Below are positions 7,366 through 14,726 of a stretch of 14,726 nt of DNA, piece by piece; positions within the stretch are counted from its first letter, which is position 1; each line of letters opens with the position of its first letter. Under the pieces are notes generated by a model that searched no databases, was not told the DNA's origin, and saw only the letters and a program-made list of their open reading frames with translations. Position numbers and translations under genes: made by a program. This DNA is from Planctomycetaceae bacterium (GTDB lineage: Bacteria; Planctomycetota; Planctomycetia; Pirellulales; Pirellulaceae): the NCBI GenBank assembly GCA_002702965.1, contig PADE01000146.1:65167-79892 (forward strand), written 5' to 3'.

Positions 7366-7633
7366 CTGCACACCTCAATTCTACGAATGCGGGCTTGTTT
7401 CGCCGGGAATCGCTGAATGAGACCCGGTCGCCTGAAAAAGAATCCGAGACATCTGATCATCCCCCATCACCGAAACCGACACAAGAACGCGCACGGTGGC
7501 TCGGTACCACCAAGAATCGGTGCGGATTACACTGACATTTGGTTGTATTTGAATCGAAACTATGGCAGAGTCTCTGCTACGGCTTGCGCTCGTGTCTCTT
7601 TTCCTCGGTGACGGCTCTCGTCTAGGCTATGCG
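7366..7633. other. Divergent intergenic region (fucU / TPR gene)
   Basis: About 268 bp between two divergently transcribed genes. It must hold the promoter of at least one of them. The fucU ribosome-binding site (GAGG, 7373-7376, minus strand) is clear. I see no -35/-10 pair that I would defend, and no operator-like palindrome. A 64-codon plus-strand frame inside it has no recognisable content. Confidence 0.45.
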
Positions 7634-7957
7634 ATGATGTTCGGCAAACTCGGGAAAAATATGGCCCGCCGTAAGGCGGTCAAGATCTATCGACGCGGGT
7701 TGGCTCACGCAAATGCCTCCCGGTACGATGATGCCATCGCAGCGTATTCGTCCGTTGTCGAGATGAGGCAAGGTCCCCTGGACGTCCGCTCGATGGCGCG
7801 TTTGAATCGCGCGCTGGTTTACTCGTTGCAAGGTAACGCCGACCTCGCGGGTAAAGAGCTGACGATCGTGATCCACGATGATGCGGCTCCCGACTCGGTC
7901 ACGGCGACCGCCCAGGAGAAACTAAAACGCCTGGAGCGACGCACCAAAACGGATTGA
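7634..7957 (+). CDS. Small TPR-repeat protein
   Basis: A soluble protein of about 107 residues with two helix pairs of tetratricopeptide type: roughly residues 17-46 (YRRGLAHANASRYDDAIAAY) and 53-83 (ARLNRALVYSLQGNADLAGKE). The small-residue spacing fits TPRs, which bind other proteins. No signal peptide is visible if translation starts at ATG 7634 or 7637. A longer frame from ATG 7562 adds 24 residues with a short hydrophobic run; I find no Shine-Dalgarno for any of these, so the start is uncertain. It converges on smc, leaving 131 bp that contain a hairpin. No specific function can be assigned. Confidence 0.7.
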   Translation: MMFGKLGKNMARRKAVKIYRRGLAHANASRYDDAIAAYSSVVEMRQGPLDVRSMARLNRALVYSLQGNADLAGKELTIVIHDDAAPDSVTATAQEKLKRLERRTKTD

Positions 7958-8047
7958 ATCGCCCGCGCCGCTACCGACCGCCTGGTCCCCCCACGCGGTG
8001 TCCCGGGTTTCACGCCCAAAGTCGACTGGGACACTCGGCCAGCCATT

Positions 8048-8078
8048 CACGACAGCAGGCTTCTATTTCCCTGTCGTG
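8048..8078. terminator. Hairpin between the smc and TPR gene ends
   Basis: CACGACAG (8048-8055) and CTGTCGTG (8071-8078) form a perfect 8-bp stem with a 15-nt loop, in which GG and CC could add two more pairs after a bulge. It begins about 10 bases past the smc stop and also lies after the convergent TPR gene, so it could end both transcripts. T-runs are weak on both sides. The same arms could also be a copy of a planctomycete intergenic hairpin repeat. Confidence 0.5.
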
Positions 8079-8088
8079 GTGCTTTCCA

Positions 8089-11000
8089 TTACGCAGCGCC
8101 CCGTTCGTCATCGTCGGCGGGATCGTCTAACGCCGAACTCCGGTCCAACGCATCGGCGGCGATGTTACCATCGTCACTGACATCTTCGAAACGGACAGAC
8201 ACGCGCTTGGAAACTCCCGACTCCTGCATGGTTACACCATATAGAGTGGTCGCCGCGGTCATCGTTTTCTTGGAATGCGTAACGATTACAAATTTGGTCC
8301 AGCCGAGAAATTCGTGCAGAACTTCAATGAACCTCCCGATATTGGCTTCATCGAATGGGGCATCGACCTCATCTAGCACACAGAAGGGGCTCGGACGAAA
8401 CTGGAAGATCGCGAGCAACAGAGCGACCGCGGTCAACGCCTTTTCGCCACCACTTAACAGCGAATTATTGAACGACGGTTTGCCCGGTGGAGTCGCTACG
8501 ATTTCTACGCCCGCCTCGAGCACATCAACATCATCATCGAGAACGAGATCCGCTTTCCCTCCACCGAATGCCTTGCGATAGAGCGCGTGAAAATTGGTCC
8601 GGATCGACTCCAGGGTCTCCATGAACAACCGTCGGCTGTCAGCGTTGATCTTGTGGATGATCCGTTCCAGCGACTCTTTGGCCTGACTGAGGTCCTCGTA
8701 CTGGGTGGAGAGCGCATTGAACCGAGACTCCAGATCGTCTAGTTCACCCAGCGCTTCCATGTTGACGGCTCCGATCTGGTTGATCTTCCGGCGCAGGTCC
8801 TCGATCTCTCGCTCAACTTCCTCTCGCTGCTGCTCCTCTTCAGACGTCTCTTCGGTGACACTCGCCAATTCGATCCCGTAATCTTCCCGCAGACGGTCAA
8901 CCACCGTATCGCGTTCGTGGCGCAGTTTTCCCGCCAACAGATCCACCTGGTGGCGCCGCTCTTCCAAGTCGCGACTTTCCTTGTGAAACGTCTGCAGTTC
9001 ACGACCCAAATCCTCGCGGCGACTGGTCAACCGCTGGCGTTTCTCGACCTGTTCCGCGATGCAGGTTTCCAGCGACTCCTTCTCGAGGAACCACTCGGCA
9101 AGGTGCGACGTTGCCAGTAGGATTTCGCGTTCCGACTCGGACTGTCGACGCTGAGCTACCGTCCATTGGGATCGGGCCTGATCGAGTGACTGAGTCCGTT
9201 CCGCACGGTCGTCTTCGAATTGAGACATCCTCGCTTGCAGAGCATCTTGGCGCTGCTCGATCTTGGCTAACTCCACCTGCGCGGTGGTGGCTCGTTTGAG
9301 TGCCGACTGGCGGACCAAATCCAACCGCTTGACACCATCGTCACCCACCACAATCGCTTCGGCGACGAGCTCGATTTCTCGCTCTAACTGATCGAGTTGA
9401 TCTCGCAGCGTGGTACGTCGCTGCGCCGCCTGGTGCTGCTGCACCTGCGTGGACTTCAGTTCCGCTCCAACCGCTTCTCGCTGATCGGCCAATTGCTTCA
9501 AACGCTCTTCCAGTGAGCGCGTGACGGCTCGCCGTTCGGCCAAGTCGGACATCGCGACTTGCTGCTGGTCCCCCAAGTCCTTGACCTGATGTTCTTGTGA
9601 TCGGATGTTCTCCTGGAGACGGGCGATCTCCTGCTGAGCCTCACTCATTCTCTGCTTCAATACGACGAATTCCTGCCGCAGGGCACGCAATTCACTCTTA
9701 CGTGACACTAATCCAGCTGAGGTCCGACGAGGTCCGACGAGTATCGATCCGTCGTGATCGACCAATTCGGCAGCAGGGGTCACAAAACGCATCTCGCCGC
9801 GCGTTTCCCGGTGCAGTTCACGGGCCGCATCGAGCGAACGTACAAACCAAGTTTTCCCGAGCAATCTCTCGACCAGCGGCACGTATTCTGCATCGACATC
9901 TACAAAGTCGTCCGCCCGGCCGACCACGTCTCGGTGGTTGGTCAGCCTCGCTTCGTGCTCACTCAATGCCAAATCATCGGACCGATCCCCGTCCGATTCT
10001 GCGGACACTCGCTCGTCGAACGATCCGGTGGTCGGTACCAGGGCGACACGACCGTTTACTTTCAACGACCCCGACGTGAGCTCGCGCACCACTCGCTGAC
10101 CGGACACTACGACCGACTGGGATCGATCACCCAGCGCCGTATCGATCAATGGTGCATCTTCCAATTTGACACGCAGCAGATCGACCAATAAACCGCGAAT
10201 TTCCGTCCACGGCCCCTCTCCTTCGCGTTCCGCCAAAGCAAGAACTTGAGTGACTCCGTCACCGATTCCCTCTCGGCGCTTTTCCAGATCTTCTAGAAGT
10301 GATGTGCGCTCGCGAATCCCGCTCAACCGGCCACGGCGCATCGAGAGATCTTCTTTGCGACCGTTCAAAACGTGACGGCTTTCCCACAATTCACGTTCAA
10401 CGACGACAAGCGCTTGGTCCAGTCGATCTAATTGCGCACTCAGAACTTGCTGTTGTTGGTGGGATTGGGCGCACTGTTGTGTGGTCTCCGCCGAAGTCGC
10501 GACAACCTGTGAAAGTTGTTCCTCTGCTCGACCAGATGCTTTCCGCAGTGACTGGAGTTGCGACTCCAAGTTTCCCAGCTCCGAGCCCAATCTAGCGGCT
10601 CGGCGCATCAGCTCGACATGACGGCCGCGACGCTCGTCGTTTTCGCCACGCATACAATCTAGTTGGTGAACGTGCGCGTTGACCACCTCTTCCTCATCCG
10701 CCAATTGTTTCGCAGCCTGTTCACGCTCGGACTCGGCCTCCGCCAATTCCTCGCGCGTCTCGCTCACGCGTTGCTCGACATCGCCAGCCCGCGTCATCAT
10801 CGCCGACAGCTGTTCACGGCATCGCGTGATCTCCGCCTCGAGTTCAACCCAATCGGTACGTCGGTGAGTCTGAACCGATCGTTGGGTTGCAATCCGTTCA
10901 CGGTTTCGTGAGGCGCACGTCTCGTGGTGACGGATCTCGTCGCTGACCGCCGAGATTTCCTGGTCGCTGTCGCGCGTCGCGGATTCCACCGACTGGATCT

Positions 11001-11781
11001 CTCGATTTGCCTCATCGATCTGCGCTCTCAGTCCCGACAGTTCCTCTTGGACACCGTCCAACTGCCCCGTCAACCGCCTCCAGTCAGCCATGGCAACTTG
11101 CGTCCGCAACTGCTGCAACCGATGGTTGTATTCACGGTAGCGGCGCGCCTTGGAAGCTTGATTGCGAACGCTGCGCAACCGGTTCTCCACCTCGTCCACG
11201 ATGTCGCGCAAACGGAGCAGATTCTGGTCGACGCGTTCGAGTCGGCGCTGGGATTCAATCTTCTTCGCCTTGAATCGACTGATCCCGGCGGCCTCCTCAA
11301 AGATGGCGCGGCGATCTCGCGGCGAGGCCTGTAACAGCTGATCTACTTTACCCTGCTCGATCAGGCTGTAGGCATCGGTCCCAACTCCCGTTCCGCGAAA
11401 GAGATTGCGCACATCCTTGAGGCGACAAGGTTCCCCATTGATCAGGTATTCCGCCTCACCGCTGCGGTACACCCGTCGGGTGACGTGAACCTCAGGGGCA
11501 TCGACCGAAAGCCGTTGTTCGGAATTGTCAAAGGTGATGGTCGCCTCGGCGGTGTTCATCATCTTGCGACCACTGCCCAGCCCTTTGAAGATGACATCGG
11601 CCATCTCTTTGCCGCGCAAACTCTTGGCGCTTTGCTCTCCCAAGACCCACTTGATGGCATCGACGATGTTGGACTTGCCGGAGCCATTTGGCCCGACAAT
11701 CACCGTGATCCCGGGAGGAAACTCAAAGCGTGTTCTGTCGGCAAAACTCTTGAAGCCGATCAATTCGAGTGCTTTGAGCAT
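8089..11781 (-). CDS. smc: Chromosome segregation protein SMC
   Basis: A 1230-residue SMC ATPase, the core of the bacterial condensin that compacts and helps segregate chromosomes with ScpA and ScpB. The N-terminal head has LIGFKSFADRT and the Walker A GPNGSGKSN (30-38), with the Q-loop region SLIEQGKVDQLL after it. Two long coiled coils rich in E, R and Q flank a hinge at about 520-695 (glycine-containing, ending near LVSRKSELRALR). The C-terminal head has the ABC signature LSGGEKALTA (S1110) and Walker B FCVLDEVDAPFDEAN (D1137, E1138). The last 35 or so residues form an acidic tail. All catalytic motifs are intact and the length is normal. Start is ATG 11781 (MLKALELIGFKSF); an upstream in-frame GTG at 11799 adds six residues. 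No scpA or scpB lies in the window. Confidence 0.97.
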   Translation of the reverse strand: MLKALELIGFKSFADRTRFEFPPGITVIVGPNGSGKSNIVDAIKWVLGEQSAKSLRGKEMADVIFKGLGSGRKMMNTAEATITFDNSEQRLSVDAPEVHVTRRVYRSGEAEYLINGEPCRLKDVRNLFRGTGVGTDAYSLIEQGKVDQLLQASPRDRRAIFEEAAGISRFKAKKIESQRRLERVDQNLLRLRDIVDEVENRLRSVRNQASKARRYREYNHRLQQLRTQVAMADWRRLTGQLDGVQEELSGLRAQIDEANREIQSVESATRDSDQEISAVSDEIRHHETCASRNRERIATQRSVQTHRRTDWVELEAEITRCREQLSAMMTRAGDVEQRVSETREELAEAESEREQAAKQLADEEEVVNAHVHQLDCMRGENDERRGRHVELMRRAARLGSELGNLESQLQSLRKASGRAEEQLSQVVATSAETTQQCAQSHQQQQVLSAQLDRLDQALVVVERELWESRHVLNGRKEDLSMRRGRLSGIRERTSLLEDLEKRREGIGDGVTQVLALAEREGEGPWTEIRGLLVDLLRVKLEDAPLIDTALGDRSQSVVVSGQRVVRELTSGSLKVNGRVALVPTTGSFDERVSAESDGDRSDDLALSEHEARLTNHRDVVGRADDFVDVDAEYVPLVERLLGKTWFVRSLDAARELHRETRGEMRFVTPAAELVDHDGSILVGPRRTSAGLVSRKSELRALRQEFVVLKQRMSEAQQEIARLQENIRSQEHQVKDLGDQQQVAMSDLAERRAVTRSLEERLKQLADQREAVGAELKSTQVQQHQAAQRRTTLRDQLDQLEREIELVAEAIVVGDDGVKRLDLVRQSALKRATTAQVELAKIEQRQDALQARMSQFEDDRAERTQSLDQARSQWTVAQRRQSESEREILLATSHLAEWFLEKESLETCIAEQVEKRQRLTSRREDLGRELQTFHKESRDLEERRHQVDLLAGKLRHERDTVVDRLREDYGIELASVTEETSEEEQQREEVEREIEDLRRKINQIGAVNMEALGELDDLESRFNALSTQYEDLSQAKESLERIIHKINADSRRLFMETLESIRTNFHALYRKAFGGGKADLVLDDDVDVLEAGVEIVATPPGKPSFNNSLLSGGEKALTAVALLLAIFQFRPSPFCVLDEVDAPFDEANIGRFIEVLHEFLGWTKFVIVTHSKKTMTAATTLYGVTMQESGVSKRVSVRFEDVSDDGNIAADALDRSSALDDPADDDERGAA

Positions 11782-11996
11782 GGCCGGCAGGCGCGTCACC
11801 GCACGGGGAGAAGATGCAAGAACATTGATCCGTTGGCAGAGAGGTTACCAATCCCTGGCGAACACCATCGCTCGACAAAGCCACTCTCGGTTGCGTCAAG
11901 AGGAACCGTATCGAGGGATCAGGCATCGCGCGTGAACCGGGATCCAAAAGCTGCCGCGAGCGACCACAACATACAGCCACAATCAAACCGCTACAC
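11782..11996. other. Intergenic region upstream of smc
   Basis: These 215 bp separate the stop of the FlgI-like gene from the smc start on the same strand. They probably hold the smc promoter. A TTGACG hexamer occurs on the minus strand (about 11891-11896), but no good -10 box sits at the right distance. No strong hairpin or gene is visible. Confidence 0.4.
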
Positions 11997-13826
11997 TCAA
12001 CGAAACCAGCTGGTCATTCTAACAAAGAAACCAGGTTTCTCCTCCTCCACGGTTTGCGAAGCGGCACGCTTTTTCTTCACCTTCTTAGCGTCCTTTTGGC
12101 TGTCTAGGCGGTTGGAAAACAAGTCGGGAAGAGGACTGGCAGGCTGGGAACCCTGCGCCACCGCCGTATCGGTCTCCTCAATCCGGGTGTTTCGGTAACG
12201 ACGACTCGCTCGGGGCCTCGCTTCGACCGCCAACCGCACTTGCAAGAGACCGCGTTTCTTGGCGGCCCGCACCGCTTCCAGAGTCTCGGCATAGCCACCG
12301 CCCAACTGATGAATCGCTCGAATCATCGACTCGACATCCGCGGAGCATTCGACGAAGGAGGTCTGCTCGTTGGGAGCAAAACGGCTTACCTTGAGACGCC
12401 CACCCTCCGTACTGGTGATCAAGATGCGTTTTCCGGCAGACAAAAACTGCGGGGGAGAGATCGGAATCTGGTGACCAAATAGAACGATTTCCGGCCTCCG
12501 GTTCCGACTGAAGTGGATCATTGGTTCACCACGCGTCACGATCACGTGGAGGCTAAACTGTTGCCCCAGCCACTCCCCGGCAATGATCGGGCTACCTGAA
12601 TTGCGTGTGTGCAGCGCATGAAAAGCGCCGTACCTTGTTTCAGCGCTCGGCATGTGCAGCAACTCCGACAACACGTCGTAGGCGCTGACATGGTCCATGG
12701 CTGCCAACGCGGTTAGCGCATGCCATCGAAATGCCGCCACGCGCCGGGTGGCTTCTCCGAGTGTCTCCACCGCATCCGCTTCGTCCAAGTAAGCCAGGGA
12801 TTCGGCCGCGTAAAATCGAACCTCAAACTGACTTGCCGTCAAACCCTTCCGGAGCGTCTCGACCGCAGGGTTTCCGATCGCTTCCAACTGCAGAGATGCG
12901 CGAGCAGCTGTGGCAGGATCCAGCAACTGACGTTCCAGATCGGGTAATCGATTGGCCAATTCCGCGGCGCGGGGACCGATCGCAATACTGCGAATCACCC
13001 TCATATAGCGCACCAAATTGTTGCGGTATCGAGAATCGACGTCGAGTTCGATAAGGTCATCTTGTTTGGGATTGGCGACCCCTCTCTTAATTCCATGCTC
13101 AAAAGTGTGGAATCGTTTGTTGATCGCCGACGCGATCATCATCGCGCTGCGTATGGACCCCGCTTTTGATCGGACACCCAGCCCCAACGAACGCGTGTGT
13201 TTAACCACACCACCGCCGAGTACCCGACCCCGGATTTGGTAAACCGAATCATCGTCGCCTTTGAACAACGAGTCGACGACCACCGGACCCGCCGCTAGAC
13301 CGATCGGCAAGCCCGACCGGATGCTGCCTCCCAAAACGGCCAGTTCGCGCAGCTGGGACTGCATCAACCAGCCACTCCGTAAACTGCTGGTCTCCGATCG
13401 ACTCGGAGTGAGAATCTCGACATCGAAACGGTCGCCATCCTGAGCACCAGGAGGAATATAGCCCCGCACCAGCACCAGCGATGTGCTTGGCCAAGACAAC
13501 ACCTGATTGGGGTTCTTCACATCGTGGCGCTGCATCTCGTTGAGCAGCACGTTCCGGCGCGAACTGTTAGGCGGGTCACTACCCGTTCCCGCCAATCCTG
13601 TAACCAGAGCAACGGCCTCCCCTTTTTGGTACGTCAACCCGAGCGGGATCGTCAACTCTGCCACCAGCCGTGGACCACGGTTCTCTTCTGTATCGGTTGA
13701 TACGGCTGGCTCGGGACTCTGGCCGCGAAATGACAACGTCGAACACCCAGCGATCAAGAGAACTGCCAGCACCCCCAAGGGCCATTGACGGCTACCTATC
13801 CCGGGAAAAGAACAAAGAAACTTCAT
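11997..13826 (-). CDS. FlgI-like (flagellar P-ring family) lipoprotein with inserted HEAT repeats
   Basis: A 609-residue predicted lipoprotein: a hydrophobic signal segment ends in LIAGC, with lipidated C28. Residues about 51-285 follow the FlgI pattern: VALVTGLAGTGSDPP (72-86), SLVLVRGYIPPGAQDGDRFDV (116-136), SLRSGWL, GRVLGGGVVKHTRSLGLGV and IASAINKRF. Residues about 287-410 are helical repeats of HEAT type (VRFYAAESLAYL, RWHALTALAAM, TRYGAFHALH). Residues about 420-538 again resemble the FlgI C-terminus, with ADVESMIRAIHQLGGGYAETL and AAKKRGLLQVRL. A basic tail follows. FlgI normally forms the periplasmic P ring, is about 370 residues long, is not a lipoprotein and lacks HEAT repeats. No flagellar gene is near. 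Start: GGAG (13837-13840) is 10 to 11 bases before ATG 13826 but only 2 bases before ATG 13835, so I prefer 13826. Role unknown; a non-flagellar envelope ring or scaffold is an inference. Confidence 0.85.
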   Translation of the reverse strand: MKFLCSFPGIGSRQWPLGVLAVLLIAGCSTLSFRGQSPEPAVSTDTEENRGPRLVAELTIPLGLTYQKGEAVALVTGLAGTGSDPPNSSRRNVLLNEMQRHDVKNPNQVLSWPSTSLVLVRGYIPPGAQDGDRFDVEILTPSRSETSSLRSGWLMQSQLRELAVLGGSIRSGLPIGLAAGPVVVDSLFKGDDDSVYQIRGRVLGGGVVKHTRSLGLGVRSKAGSIRSAMMIASAINKRFHTFEHGIKRGVANPKQDDLIELDVDSRYRNNLVRYMRVIRSIAIGPRAAELANRLPDLERQLLDPATAARASLQLEAIGNPAVETLRKGLTASQFEVRFYAAESLAYLDEADAVETLGEATRRVAAFRWHALTALAAMDHVSAYDVLSELLHMPSAETRYGAFHALHTRNSGSPIIAGEWLGQQFSLHVIVTRGEPMIHFSRNRRPEIVLFGHQIPISPPQFLSAGKRILITSTEGGRLKVSRFAPNEQTSFVECSADVESMIRAIHQLGGGYAETLEAVRAAKKRGLLQVRLAVEARPRASRRYRNTRIEETDTAVAQGSQPASPLPDLFSNRLDSQKDAKKVKKKRAASQTVEEEKPGFFVRMTSWFR

Positions 13827-14219
13827 TCGGGACATGGCTCCATACAAACCTGGCGAGGCTCGATCCATCACTCGCGGGCATACGATGACGGGAGACCAAG
13901 ACTCACCGCGGCACCAAACCGACCGGTCGGCGAAGGAAGACGAGATCGGCGCGGACAATAGAACGTGACCCGGCGCGCGTCAAGGCCGCTTGCAAAAGGG
14001 TGTCACGATCGACGCAGCCGATCTCACCGAGCGACTGGCCGAATCCGACGTGGTCGAACAATCTCTGTCACCACCGAATGCTAGCACCGTCAACCACAGG
14101 CCACCGACACCAGTGTCCGCGGTATTCAAACGCCGGCCCCAGGCAAAGCCAACCGGTAACCGAACCCGTCGTCACCCGCTGGAGGCCGGCGTCTGTTGTG
14201 GAGCCTTTCACCAAGCGAT
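13827..14219. other. Intergenic region upstream of the FlgI-like gene
   Basis: About 393 bp between two minus-strand genes. Apart from the hairpin at 14130-14192 I see no structure. An 89-codon plus-strand frame (13990-14259) has proline- and arginine-rich content with no recognisable domain and overlaps the neighbouring gene, so I do not call it. The stretch is long enough for the promoter of the FlgI-like gene. Confidence 0.45.
14130..14192 (-). terminator. Bulged 13-bp hairpin after the oxidoreductase gene
   Basis: ACGCCGGCC (14130-14138) is exactly complementary to GGCCGGCGT (14184-14192). Inside, CCAG (14139-14142) pairs with CTGG (14179-14182) after a single bulged base at 14183. The loop of 36 nt could form a small CGG-TTA-CCG hairpin of its own. 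It starts 27 bases past the oxidoreductase stop on the minus strand and is followed there by a short TTT. Termination is the likely role; a structured leader for the next gene is the alternative. Confidence 0.5.
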
Positions 14220-14726
14220 TTATACGATTTCGCTAGGAACCACAAATGGCTCTCGGTAGACGCGCGTCAGCATCTGGTCCGCGTGCTGGTTGTTCTTGAA
14301 TTTCTCGGTCTTCGGATCAAACGGTAAATGGGATCCAAGCTGCAGTTCGGTCTTCGTCAGATCGATCCCGGTATCTCGCAAATGACCCAACGTTCGATCG
14401 AGTGTGGCCGCCATGTTCTCGCTCGTGGCAATCTGCTCCAAACGAGGCAACGCTTTGTCAAATGGGACCGAGTCGCCCAAGCGGTACGAAATGTTGCCCA
14501 GATGGCACAGCGCACTCGACAGGTGACCTTCTTCAATATCGGCGTTAAGATCACCGTGCTTACGGCTGCGAACCGCGCCGAGGAAGTTATTGAAGTGGTT
14601 CCCCCCACCGCTGAACTCTTCGATCTTCTGGCCATCCAGATCAAACGCAGCGCCTCGATCATAACTGCTCATGACGAGATAACCTTCGCTGCCTTCAAAG
14701 ATCACCCCGATCCGCACATTCCTCAG
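14220..14726 (-). CDS. Gfo/Idh/MocA-type oxidoreductase, C-terminal part (cut by window edge)
   Basis: The frame is open to the last base of the window, reading LRNVRIGVIFEGSEGYLV onward for about 168 residues, so the N-terminal NAD-binding part lies outside. What is visible fits the C-terminal half of planctomycete Gfo/Idh/MocA oxidoreductases: the GVIFEGSEGYLV strand, then HFNNFLGAVRSRKHGDLNADIEEGH, then CHLGNISYRLG, which is the typical order. Such proteins oxidise or rearrange sugars and related compounds; in planctomycetes many are exported, but the leader would be upstream and cannot be seen. The stop is TAA at 14222-14220. An internal GTG at 14717 is not a plausible start. Substrate unknown. 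Confidence 0.85.
   Translation of the reverse strand: MRNVRIGVIFEGSEGYLVMSSYDRGAAFDLDGQKIEEFSGGGNHFNNFLGAVRSRKHGDLNADIEEGHLSSALCHLGNISYRLGDSVPFDKALPRLEQIATSENMAATLDRTLGHLRDTGIDLTKTELQLGSHLPFDPKTEKFKNNQHADQMLTRVYREPFVVPSEIV

Noticed and set aside
9721..9740. Tandem copy of the 10-mer GGTCCGACGA
   Set aside because: It lies inside smc in two different codon phases and encodes part of a normal end-of-hinge sequence. Two copies of a 10-mer are not a repeat array.
9597..10191. Plus-strand open frames of 145-160 codons within smc
   Set aside because: Fully antisense to the smc hinge and coiled coil, with no recognisable domain; they are explained by codon use on the smc strand.
11485..12198. A 237-codon plus-strand open frame across the smc start and the FlgI-like gene end
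   Set aside because: It overlaps two well-supported minus-strand genes and the gap between them, and has no domain-like content.
13990..14259. An 89-codon plus-strand frame in the right-hand gap
   Set aside because: It overlaps the oxidoreductase 3' end and the strong hairpin, and its content is low in recognisable structure.

Overview
The window looks like a chromosomal segment from a planctomycete, probably of the Pirellulaceae type. The evidence is the protein families rather than any RNA marker: a DUF1501 protein with a Tat-like leader, a FlgI-like lipoprotein carrying HEAT repeats, a PhyH dioxygenase, a creatininase-family hydrolase, a Gfo/Idh/MocA-type oxidoreductase and a long bacterial SMC. 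GC content is moderate to high throughout, and no stretch looks obviously foreign. I see no insertion sequence, phage gene, CRISPR array, tRNA or rRNA.

Left part, plus strand (3-2362): the 3' part of a tagaturonate/fructuronate epimerase (UxaE family), followed by a zinc-dependent alcohol dehydrogenase that closely resembles E. coli LgoD (L-galactonate 5-dehydrogenase). Together they suggest a hexuronate or hexonate route: L-galactonate to D-tagaturonate to D-fructuronate.

Centre-left, minus strand (7365 down to 2567): fucU-like mutarotase, a membrane protein with PH-like halves, a creatininase-family hydrolase, a PhyH dioxygenase and a DUF1501 protein, in that order of transcription. Only the creatininase-PhyH pair is tightly packed (20 bp, with a clear Shine-Dalgarno). 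The other gaps are 112 to 288 bp, so this may be several transcripts. The run converges on the uxaE/lgoD pair at about 2363-2566.

Centre and right: a small TPR gene (7634-7957, plus) diverges from fucU and converges on smc (11781-8089, minus), with a hairpin just past the smc stop. Upstream of smc on the same strand is a 609-residue predicted lipoprotein that reads as a near-complete FlgI (flagellar P-ring) protein with a HEAT-repeat block inserted before its C-terminal part. At the right edge is the 3' end of a Gfo/Idh/MocA-type oxidoreductase, followed by a strong bulged hairpin.

Most of the window is housekeeping (smc) and carbohydrate accessory metabolism. The most unusual item is the FlgI/HEAT lipoprotein. 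I found no defence system, toxin-antitoxin pair or biosynthetic cluster.
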